From Endobugula sp047636495 (GTDB lineage Bacteria; Pseudomonadota; Gammaproteobacteria; Pseudomonadales; Cellvibrionaceae), in assembly GCA_047636495.1 (NCBI GenBank), contig JBLILH010000004.1, positions 1 to 64,000 of the forward strand: a stretch of 64,000 bases of DNA, written 5' to 3'. The notes below the pieces were generated by a model, which was not told the DNA's origin, made no database searches, and was given only the letters and a program-made list of their open reading frames with translations. Positions 26,001 to 34,883 of this stretch are shown here, in pieces. Made by a program: the position numbers and the translations under genes. Within the stretch, counting starts at the first letter, position 1. The number at the start of each line of letters is the position of its first letter.

Positions 26001-26800
26001 ACCATAATGCGGGTATGGTTGATTTATTTGGTGATGCGTTGCCGGGACAAGGGAGTGAAGACAGTGACCCTTACATTGATTTCTACCGTACACGCCGCTG
26101 GACAATGAAAGAGCGCTTAAATGGCGAAAATGAAACTATAGGCCTATACCTTACCGGCCATCCGATTGATGAATATGAAGATGAAGTACAGCATTTAGTC
26201 TCGACCCGGATTAGCCGCCTAGTGGCAGATAAAAAGTCGATTAAAATTGCTGGGCTGGTCATTGCCATGCGGGTAATGAAAACTAAGCGTGGCGACACGA
26301 TGGGCTTTATTACTCTCGATGATCGAACTGGGCGCACCGAAGTGGCGGTTTTTGCTGACACGTATAATGAGTATAAAGATAAGCTAGTAAAAGATGCCCT
26401 GCTGATTGTAGAAGGGCAGGTTAGTCAAGATGATTACAGCGGGGGCTTAAAAATGCGCGCCAGTAAGGTGACGCCATTAGAACAAGCACGACAAGAGCAA
26501 TTACGTTCTATTCAATTACATTGGCACAGCCGTTATTTAGATAATAGCTGCACTCGAAAGCTCAGCAGTATTTTAGAGCATTATCGAATTAAGGATCCAG
26601 TATTGGATGTGGCTGACGACAACGCTGCACCAGGGCAAGACAAAAAAGGCTGTGTTGTCGTTGTGAATTATCAACGTGCTGATGCGAGTGCGCGTATACA
26701 GTTGGGAGAAACGTGGAGAGTTCAGCCGGTTGATGAACTGGTGTTAAAATTGCGGCATGAATACGGGAATAAGAGTTTGACCCTGGGATATGATCGGTAG
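23051..26800 (+). CDS. dnaE: DNA polymerase III alpha subunit
   Basis: This is the catalytic replicative polymerase. The N-terminal PHP domain (HLRLHTEFSLVDG) is followed by the C-family polymerase core with GPGRGSGAGS near residue 415 and the metal-binding PDFDIDFC near 454-461, then the fingers (RAMGKKKPEEM), helix-hairpin-helix and OB-fold domains (IAGLVIAMRVMKTKRGD) and a C-terminal tau-binding part. At 1249 residues it is about 90 longer than E. coli DnaE (1160). It is not in the usual lpxB-rnhB-dnaE-accA setting, as neighbours are unrelated genes, and it seems to be transcribed alone. Confidence 0.97.
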   Translation: MSDAPCPFVHLRLHTEFSLVDGTLRIKPLVAKVAEMGMPAVGVSDVCNFYGLIKFYTAAQNAGVKPIIGADFWVRASGNKENSDKPTLISLLAMNHTGYRNIILLISRAFQEGQYHGDPYLLREWISECSEGIIALSGGRHGDVGSALLSDHADEAVIRLKQWKADFPERFYLELQRTGRENEENYLHAAMALAVEHQVPVVATNDVRFLTANDFEAHESRVCIGEGRTLDDPRREHRYSDQQYLRTPEEMATLFSDIPQALANTIEIAKRCTVEIELGNYYLPDFPIPENITQDPFFEEHYSYATLEGFAQQAMEEKWQGKKDTPEYLAMVKTNVFFQKVSYEGLFERLKTILGKVPDSHSGSHASDYKANKQPYLDRIRFELDIIMQMGFPGYFLIVMDFIKWAKGQDIPVGPGRGSGAGSLVAYAQKITDLDPLEYDLLFERFLNPERVSMPDFDIDFCMDNRDQVIKYVSDTYGKDAVSQIITFGTMAAKAVVRDVARVQGKPYGLADKLSKMIPMDVGITLQKAFDQEETLREFLEDDEAAQEIWEMSLKLEGITRNVGKHAGGVVIAPTKLTDFSPLYCDETGKGLVTQYDKNDVESAGLVKFDFLGLRTLTIIDWAVKMINATRIKTGEDLTEGLVDITFIPLDDSATYKMLKTAETTAVFQLESRGMKDLIKRLQPDNIEDLTALVALFRPGPLQSGMVDDFINRKHGRAEVAYPDAKYQHEKLKPILGPTYGVIVYQEQVMQIAQELAGYTLGGADMLRRAMGKKKPEEMAKQRTVFESGAKEQGIDSTLAIKIFDLVEKFAGYGFNKSHSAAYAVVSYQTAWLKTHYPAQFMAATMSSDMDKTEKVVTFVEECRSMKLNLLPPDVNQGNFQFTVDDDNNIIYGLGAIKGLGEGPVGNIIDARQSGPFKNLFDFCSRIDSRKVNKRALGALVRSGSFDTIGPDGGNPERDLDMTRAILLIALPEAMKTAEQQQANHNAGMVDLFGDALPGQGSEDSDPYIDFYRTRRWTMKERLNGENETIGLYLTGHPIDEYEDEVQHLVSTRISRLVADKKSIKIAGLVIAMRVMKTKRGDTMGFITLDDRTGRTEVAVFADTYNEYKDKLVKDALLIVEGQVSQDDYSGGLKMRASKVTPLEQARQEQLRSIQLHWHSRYLDNSCTRKLSSILEHYRIKDPVLDVADDNAAPGQDKKGCVVVVNYQRADASARIQLGETWRVQPVDELVLKLRHEYGNKSLTLGYDR

Positions 26801-26895
26801 TAGCAATACGTTTAGTGGCTTGGATGTTCGTCCCATTGGACTCAACATACCCCACGTTGAGTGAGGAATGTTGAGGTGCCTCTTATCAAGCGTTC

Positions 26896-26943
26896 AACCC
26901 AGACTTAAACCCAGACTTAAACCCAGACTTAAACCCAGACTTA
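26896..26943. repeat. 12-base tandem repeat, four copies
   Basis: AACCCAGACTTA occurs four times in a row without mismatch in the gap between dnaE and the convergent aldehyde dehydrogenase gene, followed by a degenerate AACCTAGG. A short stem ACTCAAC/GTTGAGT lies just before at 26840-26862. Confidence 0.95.
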
Positions 26944-26981
26944 AACCTAGGTGCCTTAAAAATACTGATACAACCTGACGC

Positions 26982-28424
26982 CTAAGCCAAAGAAGGTGAG
27001 CGAATCACGGCCAGTTTAGCCACCTGCATTTCTTCGTAGGTATAAGGAATACCTCCAATACCGTGTCCAGAATGTTTTAAGCCCGCGAATGGCATCCAGT
27101 CTACACGGAAGGCGGTATGGTTATTAATCATCACCGCTGCCGCATCAAGTTGGCTATAGATATGCAATGCCTTGTCGATGTTTTTGGTGAATACCGCGGC
27201 TTGGAATGCGTACATTAATGAGTTGGCTTCTGCAATTGCTTCATCCACTTCATCATAGCTATAAACACAAATAACCGGGCCGAATATTTCGGTTTTGCTA
27301 ATAGTGCAATCCTTTGGTGGATTTAATAAAACAGTCGCTGCATAGCAGTTGTTATCTAAACGCTTAGCACCGCAAATGACTTTTGCACCGGCTTCGATGG
27401 CTTCTTGTACCCATTGATCAATACGATCGATCTCACGTGAGTTAATTAATGGACCGATTTCTGTATCGGCAGACGTAGGGTCGCCAATTTTCATGGCGCT
27501 GCCTAATGTCGCTAAACGGTTGGCAAGATCTTCAGCAATACTGCTGTGGGCAAACACTCGCTGTACCGATACACAGACTTGCCCTGCATGATAAAAGCCG
27601 CCTTTGGCGAGTAATGGGCTGGCGTCGTCTAGGTCGGCATCGGCTTCTACGATAATAGGGGCGACACCACCATGTTCTAACGCACAACGGACTCCGGGTG
27701 CCAGTTTAGACTTCAGCATCCAGCCTACAGCGGCACTACCAATAAAGCTAAAGAAGCCTACACGCTCATCGGTCACCAGTGCTGTTGCGGTGCTGCTTGA
27801 GTCAGTAACAATAGCTTGGCCATATTCTTCGGGCAAGCCTGCTTCGTGTAAGATTTTCACAAAACGTAAACAGGTAATAGGGGTTGCGCCGGCAGGTTTA
27901 ATAATAAATGGGCAACCGGTGGCAAGGGCAGGGCAGACCTGGTGAACCGTCAGGTTTAATGGGTGATTAAAGGCGCTTACGGCAACGACGACACCAATAG
28001 GTTCGTGGCGAGTAAAGGCTAAGTGTCCTTCCGACGCAGGTGTAAGACCCATAGGGATTTCTTTGCCCGCATCACTGCGAATACAATCGATGCAGTTAAG
28101 CACGCCGTCAATAGCGCGGTTAACTTCAACCATTGAATCGGTAAGGGGCTTGCCGCCTTCGCGTGCACATTCTAGAGCCAATTCGTCAAAACGTTCGCGC
28201 ATGATAACGGCAGTCTTTTCTAAAATACTAATGCGCTTAACTTTAGACAACCACCGACTGCGGTCACGATAAATTTCGTAAGCGGTTTCTAAAGCACGTT
28301 TAGCGCCTAATGGATCAACAGTAGAAATCGTGCCAATAACAGAACCATCGTAAGGGGATATAATCTCTTTATGATGACCAGAATCTTGTAAACCTGCGAC
28401 CAGCGATGGGTAATGTTGATTCAT
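26982..28424 (-). CDS. NAD(P)-dependent aldehyde dehydrogenase
   Basis: This 480-residue cytosolic enzyme belongs to the ALDH superfamily and oxidises an aldehyde to its acid. The Rossmann-type NAD domain has PIGVVVAVSAFNHPLNLT and IKPAGATP. The general base Glu lies in LEHGG near residue 248 and the nucleophile Cys in GQVCVSVQR near 283. The EIFGPVICVY block is also present. LEHGG replaces the more common ELGG, a form seen in the phosphonoacetaldehyde/glyceraldehyde-like branch. The substrate cannot be named. It stands alone, convergent with dnaE, and the start has GGAG upstream. Confidence 0.92.
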   Translation of the reverse strand: MNQHYPSLVAGLQDSGHHKEIISPYDGSVIGTISTVDPLGAKRALETAYEIYRDRSRWLSKVKRISILEKTAVIMRERFDELALECAREGGKPLTDSMVEVNRAIDGVLNCIDCIRSDAGKEIPMGLTPASEGHLAFTRHEPIGVVVAVSAFNHPLNLTVHQVCPALATGCPFIIKPAGATPITCLRFVKILHEAGLPEEYGQAIVTDSSSTATALVTDERVGFFSFIGSAAVGWMLKSKLAPGVRCALEHGGVAPIIVEADADLDDASPLLAKGGFYHAGQVCVSVQRVFAHSSIAEDLANRLATLGSAMKIGDPTSADTEIGPLINSREIDRIDQWVQEAIEAGAKVICGAKRLDNNCYAATVLLNPPKDCTISKTEIFGPVICVYSYDEVDEAIAEANSLMYAFQAAVFTKNIDKALHIYSQLDAAAVMINNHTAFRVDWMPFAGLKHSGHGIGGIPYTYEEMQVAKLAVIRSPSLA

Positions 28425-28730
28425 GTGAGCTCCTGTTAATTGTACGCACTAGAGGGCGTTTAATGATGTAGTCGTTTTTTTAAAAGTAATCAATATTAGC
28501 CAATAATCCTAAGCAGCTGTTAATGTTAGCAATTTTTTATTTGCTTTTTTTCTGTAAAGCCATAGTACACCTAATGTTAGTCCAGATGTTTGCTGCAATG
28601 CAACAAGCATCTACTGGTTTGTAAAGAGAAGGCGTAATATAACCCCCTTTCGTCTCAGCTAAAGTGGGGTTTAATAGTGGTTCTCAAAAACTTGTACAAA
28701 TAATATTGGTGAATAGCGCTGTCAAATAGC
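28425..28730. other. Intergenic region, no gene seen
   Basis: These 306 bases separate two minus-strand genes, bioA and the aldehyde dehydrogenase. No RNA, operator or frame stands out. Confidence 0.4.
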
Positions 28731-30020
28731 TCAGTTAAGCAGTTGCTTTACAACGTGGGACACACCCGAAGTAAGTAGTGTAATGTCGTCTTTTTTAGCA
28801 ATAAAAGGCGGCATTAAATAAATTAGTTTGCCAAAGGGGCGAACCCAAATACCTTGTGCTACCAACATCGGTTGGATGACGCTCAGTGCAACGGCAGTCT
28901 GCAGTTCTACTACCCCAATTGCGCCCAGACAGCGAACATCACTAACACCGTTTAGCTGAATCAATGGCGACAGCTCTTCGCGCAATTGCATCTCTATGGC
29001 GTTAACGCGTTCTTCCCAAGGCGAATTAATGAGCAAATCAATACTAGCATTAGCGACGGCACATGCTAACGGGTTGCCCATAAAAGTAGGGCCGTGCATT
29101 AATATACCGGCTTCGCCGTTGCAAATGGTATCGCTCACGTCGCTCGTACAGAGTGTCGCGGCTAATGTCATCATGCCGCCAGTAATAGATTTCCCTAGGC
29201 ACATTATATCGGGGCTAATAGCCGCGTGTTCACAAGCGAATAACTTACCCGTTCGCCCAAATCCAGTCGCAATTTCGTCGGCGATCAGTAGCACATCATA
29301 GCGGTCACAGAGCCGTCGTACTTCTTTTAAGTAGCGGGGGGAGTAAAAGCGCATCCCGCCAGCGCCTTGAACTATAGGCTCTACTATTACCGCCGCTAGT
29401 GACTGATGATGCTGCTCTAATTGCTGGGTGATATCATCAATATATCGATCGTCCCAGAGTGCATCGAATGTGCATTGTGGCGCTTCGGTAAAGTGCTGGG
29501 GCATTAACACATCGTTAAACAAGTGGTGCATGCCCGTGATAGGGTCGCAGATTGACATAGTGCCGAAAGTATCCCCATGGTAGCCATTCCGTAGAGACAG
29601 AAAGCGCTTTTTGCCTGTTTTTTGTTGCGAGTGCCAGTACTGTAAGGCCATCTTCATGGCGACTTCGACAGCAACAGAGCCGGAATCAACTAAAAATACT
29701 TTCTCTAAGGGTTGGGGCGTTAATGCAACCAGCTTTTTGCATAGATCAATGGCAGGTTCGTGAGTTAACCCACCAAACATCATATGGCTCATTTTTTGTG
29801 CCTGATCGTATATCGCCTGATTTAAAACGGGATGGTTGTACCCGTGTAATGCACACCACCAAGAAGACATTCCATCAACGAGCACCTGACCATCAGCTAA
29901 GTGAATATGCACACCTTGGGCACTGTCGACAGGAAAAACGGGGCCGGGATTGGTAATGGATGAGTAGGGGTGCCAGATATGTTGACGATCGAAATCGAGG
30001 TCCATGGTGCTGTGATCCAT
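28731..30020 (-). CDS. bioA: Adenosylmethionine-8-amino-7-oxononanoate aminotransferase
   Basis: The 429-residue PLP enzyme converts 8-amino-7-oxononanoate to 7,8-diaminononanoate in biotin synthesis, using SAM as amino donor. It is close to E. coli BioA throughout: HIWHPYSS at the N-terminus, MSSWWCALHGYNHP, NGYHGDTFG, LIADEIATGFGRTGK, the PLP Lys near residue 275 in CLGKSITGG, and GPTFMGNPLACA. The other bio genes (B, F, C, D) are not adjacent, unlike the enterobacterial divergent operon. The start at 30020 and an internal ATG at 30005 are both possible, and the second fits E. coli length slightly better. Confidence 0.96.
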   Translation of the reverse strand: MDHSTMDLDFDRQHIWHPYSSITNPGPVFPVDSAQGVHIHLADGQVLVDGMSSWWCALHGYNHPVLNQAIYDQAQKMSHMMFGGLTHEPAIDLCKKLVALTPQPLEKVFLVDSGSVAVEVAMKMALQYWHSQQKTGKKRFLSLRNGYHGDTFGTMSICDPITGMHHLFNDVLMPQHFTEAPQCTFDALWDDRYIDDITQQLEQHHQSLAAVIVEPIVQGAGGMRFYSPRYLKEVRRLCDRYDVLLIADEIATGFGRTGKLFACEHAAISPDIMCLGKSITGGMMTLAATLCTSDVSDTICNGEAGILMHGPTFMGNPLACAVANASIDLLINSPWEERVNAIEMQLREELSPLIQLNGVSDVRCLGAIGVVELQTAVALSVIQPMLVAQGIWVRPFGKLIYLMPPFIAKKDDITLLTSGVSHVVKQLLN

Positions 30021-30415
30021 AGTACAGATGCTCTTATAAAAAAATCCTGCGAGTATAACAAAGGTGAAAATATAACAAAGGGACGATTGTAGTGAAGATG
30101 AATATTAATAAGGTTTTATATTGGCAAAATTAACAGTGCAAGACGGGAGGATATTACTGGGTGCTTTCGGTACAACACAATAATTAATGTAGTGTCTGTA
30201 GAGTGCCTATAAAGGCTAATTAGTGCACATCAATAAATGGCTCGACGCGAGGGAAAATAAAAATGGTCAGATTTGGGCGACTAGATACAGGCGTTTGTTT
30301 ATTGAAAACACTCCACTTAGTGGTGCGAAGACGGCCGTGTTTATTTTTCTGCAGCAGAGTCCTATTATTGATAGGAACTAATTATTGATAGGAACTAATT
30401 ATGGTTGGGCACTAA
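30021..30415. other. Intergenic region with a duplicated 17-mer
   Basis: No gene is seen in 395 bases. ATTGATAGGAACTAATT occurs twice back to back at 30368-30384 and 30385-30401, just after the stop of the PilZ gene on the other strand. No BirA operator was recognised near bioA. Confidence 0.45.
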
Positions 30416-31168
30416 TTACGCAGCGATGTCACTTACGTAGCTGAGAAAACGACGAAGGTCCGTTTTATGCGCTTGACTCATATTATGGTAAGCGATACTG
30501 ATTTCTGTGTGGCGATAAGGCTTTGAGTAGTAGGTGTATGCACGAACGATGCCTCGGCATTGAATAACCGTATTATCATCTAGCATCACTTGGCATTTGG
30601 GCAGGACATTATCTTTTTGTAGATGCGGACGAATGTTGCCCGGTATCGCGACGCGCATACCGCCTTCACTAATATCTTTAACGGTTGCATACCACGGCGC
30701 GCCATATAAAGGATTGATATCACTTTTTAAGTATTTATCGTTGTTAAGTTGGAAGCGAGTGTGGTGTCGTCTCGGATGATAGTCAGTGACTATTGGCAAA
30801 AGTAGGTGGTAACAGCTGTTTTTTTCTGAGCATTGGACAACGGTGGCTTCTATATCCAGCTGTTGCCATTGTGATTGATGACGAATAATAACGGTGTATC
30901 CCACTAACGACTCAGGCACTAACATCTGTGGCGAGAACGCGTCTAAACTAAATGAGCCGGCAAAAAAATCAATACCAACAATCATGCTTTGAAAACTGCC
31001 TTTTTCACCTTTTACGAAAACTTCTAAGAGTTGGCGCTTGTCTTGTAAGTGAGTTAAATAGTGATATTTCTCAAAGCTTTTGATCCAGTCGTGATTAATC
31101 GTTGGCTCGCCACTGAAGTCATTGGCCGAGTGGCTGAAGCGATCTATAAATCGGTTAAACAATCCCAT
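30416..31168 (-). CDS. PilZ-domain c-di-GMP receptor, YcgR-like
   Basis: The 250-residue cytosolic protein has an N-terminal YcgR-type beta-barrel domain (about 40-125) and a C-terminal PilZ domain. The c-di-GMP-binding motif is complete: RRHHTRF near residues 133-139 supplies the RxxxR arginines, and DISEGGMRV near 174-182 is the D/NxSxxG element. YcgR proteins slow flagellar rotation when c-di-GMP rises, so a role in flagellar or pilus control is likely. It is encoded alone, about 10 kb from the flagellar locus. Confidence 0.85.
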   Translation of the reverse strand: MGLFNRFIDRFSHSANDFSGEPTINHDWIKSFEKYHYLTHLQDKRQLLEVFVKGEKGSFQSMIVGIDFFAGSFSLDAFSPQMLVPESLVGYTVIIRHQSQWQQLDIEATVVQCSEKNSCYHLLLPIVTDYHPRRHHTRFQLNNDKYLKSDINPLYGAPWYATVKDISEGGMRVAIPGNIRPHLQKDNVLPKCQVMLDDNTVIQCRGIVRAYTYYSKPYRHTEISIAYHNMSQAHKTDLRRFLSYVSDIAA

Positions 31169-31472
31169 GGTATTTTTGCATCTCTTGTTAGCGCTATAAG
31201 ACTGTTATCGTCAGTTCTCCATAAAACATTAGCAATGGATATGCCATTTGATATTTTTTTTTGATTTATTTTATTTATTATTTAAGTAATTGATTTTATT
31301 AAATATTTAAAATATCCTGCAGAGCACTACAACGGCCTGGACGTAGCCATAAGAGAACAAAATGACAGGCCGTTGCCTCTTATGACGTCTAGAGGAATAC
31401 TTTCGCCGACAAGGTTAATTAATAGTCGGTAGAGCGGTAATTGATTTCCTTTGTGTATATAATATCTACTTT
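31169..31472. other. Intergenic region, no gene seen
   Basis: These bases separate the PilZ gene from a miniature inverted-repeat element. They contain a T/A-rich stretch near 31250-31310 and no supported frame. Confidence 0.35.
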
Positions 31473-31781
31473 CACTACTGTCCCGTTAACGTAATGTCGT
31501 TATGCTGGGCTTGATCAGTTTTTGCTCCTTGGCAACTGCTCCTGCTTGCCCTTCTAAGTTACATCCATGTAACGATGCAAAACTGGCATACACTACTTCC
31601 ATGTAGATAACTCGGTATCCAGTAAGCTATTGAAACCCCGTCATTCCGGATAAGCAAAAAACGCTTTCCGAAATGATGGGGTTGCTTGTTGATTTTTATG
31701 TCGCTTACTTACCATTACACCGCTTGTTTAGGATTGACGTAGCCTATCGCTAATTGAGCCGACGTTAACGGGACAGCAGTG
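31473..31781. mobile_element. Miniature inverted-repeat element (about 309 bases)
   Basis: The ends CACTACTGTCCCGTTAACGT (31473-31492) and ACGTTAACGGGACAGCAGTG (31762-31781) are inverted copies with one mismatch in 20. The inside is non-coding and carries an imperfect REP-like hairpin with arms of about 22 bases (about 31632-31655 and 31663-31685, around ACCCCGTCATTCCGG and its partner). TACTTT flanks both sides, directly on the left and three bases away on the right, a possible target duplication. CTGTCCCGTCAAC at 50161 is nearly the same terminus, so the family is dispersed. Confidence 0.7.
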
Positions 31782-31837
31782 ATTTACTTTATAAAGTGCT
31801 TATGGCACTCCATTTACTCATCGCTGAACTAGGTCTC

Positions 31838-32818
31838 ATGTCTACTCCCATTCTTACCGCTAGTGCTACCCATGCTCTTATGACGAAGAGCGACCATCCA
31901 GAAAAGACACTAAAGTTTAAAAAGTTACATAAGCGCTTACGCCGTCATGTTGGGCAAGCTATTGCTGAATATGCGATGATAGAAGAGGGCGATAAAGTGA
32001 TGGTGTGCGTGTCGGGTGGTAAAGATTCCTATGCCATGCTGGATATTTTGCTGAACTTACAAAAAAGTGCCCCGGTTCATTTTGAGCTGGTGGCGGTTAA
32101 TATGGATCAAAAACAACCGGGCTTTCCCGAAGAGATATTGCCCGAGTACTTAGAATCGTTAGGTGTGCCGTATTATATTGTCGAGAAAGACACCTACAGC
32201 GTGGTGAAGTCTGTAGTGTCCGAAGGTAAAACGACGTGTGGCGTTTGTTCGCGTCTACGTCGAGGGACTTTGTACGGGTTTGCTGAAGAGATTGGTGCGA
32301 CAAAAGTTGCGCTAGGACATCACAAGGATGATATTGTTGAGACACTTTTTTTAAATATGTTTCATGGCGGTCGTTTAAAAGCGATGCCACCTAAATTATT
32401 ATCGGATGATAAGCGGAATATCATTATTCGCCCGATGGCATTTTGTCGTGAGAATGACATTGAGCGCTACGCAGAATATAAACAGTTTCCGATTATCCCA
32501 TGCAATTTATGTGGCTCACAAGAAAACCTACAACGCCAAAACGTTAAAGCGATGTTGCAGCAATGGGATAAGGATACGCCGGGTCGAACTGATAATATTT
32601 TTTCTGCCATCTCAAAAATATCCCCGTCCCAATTAGCCGATAAATCGTTATTTGATTTTGTTGATTTAACGATTGACCGAGTCAGTGAAGAGAAAAAACC
32701 ATTACAGTTTGAAGATAATAAAGTAGTAACCGGTGGCAATCATGTGGCAGCAGTAGAGTTGTGGGCTGGCACCGGTGAGCAAGAGCAAAGCGATACAATA
32801 CCCGTGGTAAACGTATAA
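31838..32818 (+). CDS. ttcA: tRNA 2-thiocytidine(32) synthetase TtcA
   Basis: TtcA puts sulfur on C32 of certain tRNAs, using ATP and an iron-sulfur cluster. The PP-loop SGGKDS is near residues 59-64, and the cluster-binding motifs CGVC and CNLC lie near 134 and 222. LGHHKDDIVETLFLNMFHGG is also diagnostic. The start at 31838 (TAGG upstream, 326 aa) is preferred. Earlier in-frame starts at 31796 (GTG) and 31802 (ATG) and a later ATG at 31880 are possible. The miniature element at 31473-31781 ends close upstream and may supply or disturb its promoter. Confidence 0.95.
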   Translation: MSTPILTASATHALMTKSDHPEKTLKFKKLHKRLRRHVGQAIAEYAMIEEGDKVMVCVSGGKDSYAMLDILLNLQKSAPVHFELVAVNMDQKQPGFPEEILPEYLESLGVPYYIVEKDTYSVVKSVVSEGKTTCGVCSRLRRGTLYGFAEEIGATKVALGHHKDDIVETLFLNMFHGGRLKAMPPKLLSDDKRNIIIRPMAFCRENDIERYAEYKQFPIIPCNLCGSQENLQRQNVKAMLQQWDKDTPGRTDNIFSAISKISPSQLADKSLFDFVDLTIDRVSEEKKPLQFEDNKVVTGGNHVAAVELWAGTGEQEQSDTIPVVNV

Positions 32819-32904
32819 AAAACAGTATTCGTCTACCCGCTACATTCTAGATAGCCGGTAGAGTTGGTTGGTTAACTTCAAGTTTGAAGTGCATCATCCT
32901 CTAA

Positions 32905-33912
32905 CTATAGACCTAGCTGCTGCTTCGCATCGCTATATCCCTGTTCGATACGTTTGTTAATGGTTTTTTCCGTAAAATCGGATGCTCCTAATAAGTTTTC
33001 GGGCTCAGAATGCTGGATCATGGTTAGCTTGCTGATCTTGCTATAACTCATCAACTGTTTAAATGCCGGAGCGTCGCGTAAGTGACTATCCTTAGGCAGT
33101 GTTTCATTTAACGCATTAATAAAATCAATGTAGTCGCTGGTGCGTTGATACATTTTTATATCGAAATTCATTTTACTTTGAAATGTCATTTCAATCATTC
33201 GATCAAGTACATCCGGCATATTTTTTGGAACATTACCTTTTTGTGGAAATAGTTCTACCATTATCACTTCTTTTGTACTGTCGTCATTGCCAATATTTTC
33301 TAAGCACTTAAAAGCAGGCTTGAGTGGTGTATTAGAGAATAAGCCCCCATCCCAGTAGTAATTGTCATCAATTTTGGTCATTGGGAAAGACGGCGGAAGG
33401 CTGCCGCTAGCGACTATATGTTCGGCTCTAATACCGCCAGTTTTATTGCTGAACTCTTCGAGCAATCCCGTGGCAATATTTGTGGCAGAAATAACCACAT
33501 GGGGTGCCGATGGTGAGTTAAGCTTATCAAAATCAATAATAGTGTTGAGCGTTTCGTAAAGTGGCTTAGTGTCACAAAAATGGGTGCTGCCAATAGGGTT
33601 TAAATAGCCAGCTAGAGAAGGCTTATACATGCCTGCATTGTAAGGGAGTGTCATTAATACCTGTAATGGATGGGGTACAAACGGTATATTGTTAGTGGTG
33701 AATAACTTCCATAACGATTTCAAACCTTCTACAGGGCCTTCCTTTGCTCCGGCAATAACTGCCGCTGAAAACGCACCAATAGAAACGCCACAGATTACTT
33801 CAGGAGAAAAGTCCTTTTGCTCGTAAAGTGCTTTGACTACCCCAAATTCATATGCGCCTAGTGCACCGCCACCTTGTAAAACTAAAGCGGTTACCTTTTT
33901 CTTTGTGGTCAT
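32905..33912 (-). CDS. Patatin-like phospholipase / acyl hydrolase
   Basis: The 335-residue protein has the patatin-fold elements: the oxyanion loop LQGGGALGAYEFG, the nucleophile elbow GVSIGAF with Ser44, and the catalytic Asp in WDGGLFSNTP near residue 190, giving a Ser-Asp dyad. No signal peptide is present, so it acts in the cytosol or at the inner membrane. A C-terminal region of about 100 residues resembles the DUF3734 extension found in a bacterial subgroup of these lipases, by memory only. Lipid turnover or release of hydroxybutyrate-type polymers are possible roles. It is convergent with ttcA. Confidence 0.88.
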   Translation of the reverse strand: MTTKKKVTALVLQGGGALGAYEFGVVKALYEQKDFSPEVICGVSIGAFSAAVIAGAKEGPVEGLKSLWKLFTTNNIPFVPHPLQVLMTLPYNAGMYKPSLAGYLNPIGSTHFCDTKPLYETLNTIIDFDKLNSPSAPHVVISATNIATGLLEEFSNKTGGIRAEHIVASGSLPPSFPMTKIDDNYYWDGGLFSNTPLKPAFKCLENIGNDDSTKEVIMVELFPQKGNVPKNMPDVLDRMIEMTFQSKMNFDIKMYQRTSDYIDFINALNETLPKDSHLRDAPAFKQLMSYSKISKLTMIQHSEPENLLGASDFTEKTINKRIEQGYSDAKQQLGL

Positions 33913-33980
33913 GATGATTCCTTTATTGTTCTAGTTGAAATGTTGAATGTGAATTATACAGTGTATTGTGACAGCGTTAT

Positions 33981-34001
33981 GACAAATGACAAATGACAAA
34001 T
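33981..34001. repeat. 7-base tandem repeat, three copies
   Basis: GACAAAT is repeated three times without mismatch in the gap between the patatin gene and rsmE. It lies in the leader region of the patatin gene (minus strand). Confidence 0.85.
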
Positions 34002-34040
34002 GATACTTTATAATTTTATGGTTTTTGTATGGTTGACCGT

Positions 34041-34748
34041 TTAAAACAGTTTACCTAATAAAGCGGGTATTGCGGTTTCTACTCGTAAAATACGCGAACC
34101 TAGGGTGATGCCCTCACAACCAGCGGCTTCTAGCTTTTCAATTTCGTAAGGAATAAATCCACCCTCGGGCCCAATAACTAATGTGGTTTGCTGGGTGATG
34201 TCTCGTGGACAAGTATTCGTACTCGTCGGGTGTGCAACTAACGCTAGGGATTGTGCGCATAATGCAGGCAAATGATCTTCGACAAAAGGCTTAAAACGTT
34301 TTTCTAATTGTACGTTGGGTAATATGGTGTCTTTGCCTTGCTCTAAACCCAGAATTAGCTGCTCTTGGATGTTCTCTTTATATAATATTGGCGTTTGCCA
34401 ATAACTTTTTTCTACTCGATAGCTGTTCAGAAAAACAATCTCTTTAACCCCCATCGTCGCACAGGTTTGTAGAATACGCTTAATCATTTTTGGACGCGGT
34501 AGGGCGACAATCAATGTGAGTGGAAGTGGGCCCGGCGGGTTTTTATTAAGGGTGACGTGTAGTTCTATAAAAGATGTGTTGAGCTGGATAATAGTCGCCG
34601 TGCCGACTTTTCCATTCAATAAGCCTACTTGTAGTTGATCGCCTTCTTTTGCTTTATGTACCGAAAGGATATGCTCGCCACGACGATCACTGATTCGCGC
34701 TAATTTTTCATTGATAAAATCACTTTTGACTAGAATCAATAAATTCAT
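34041..34748 (-). CDS. rsmE: 16S rRNA m3U1498 methyltransferase
   Basis: The 235-residue SPOUT-class enzyme methylates N3 of U1498 in 16S rRNA. The N-terminal PUA-like domain (HILSVHKAKEGDQLQVG) and the knotted SAM-binding domain (LIVALPRPK, KEIVFLNSYRVEKSYW, VIGPEGGFIPYEI, GSRILRVETAIPALLG) are complete. Length is normal for the family, and the ATG at 34748 fits. It is monocistronic here, whereas in many gammaproteobacteria it sits next to gshB. Confidence 0.95.
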   Translation of the reverse strand: MNLLILVKSDFINEKLARISDRRGEHILSVHKAKEGDQLQVGLLNGKVGTATIIQLNTSFIELHVTLNKNPPGPLPLTLIVALPRPKMIKRILQTCATMGVKEIVFLNSYRVEKSYWQTPILYKENIQEQLILGLEQGKDTILPNVQLEKRFKPFVEDHLPALCAQSLALVAHPTSTNTCPRDITQQTTLVIGPEGGFIPYEIEKLEAAGCEGITLGSRILRVETAIPALLGKLF

Positions 34749-34883
34749 AATGAAAACGATAAAAAGACAGGGGAATAATAAAAGAGGGTTTGAATAGTAT
34801 GAGGTAAGTAGCGTTGCATAAAGAATGTTGCGATATCGACGAACAGTGTTTGACGTTGTTCACCCGATATCGCTATAAAGCAA

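Noticed and set aside
28425..30415. BirA-type operator or riboswitch around bioA.
   Set aside because: No palindrome resembling the bio operator and no known riboswitch core could be recognised.
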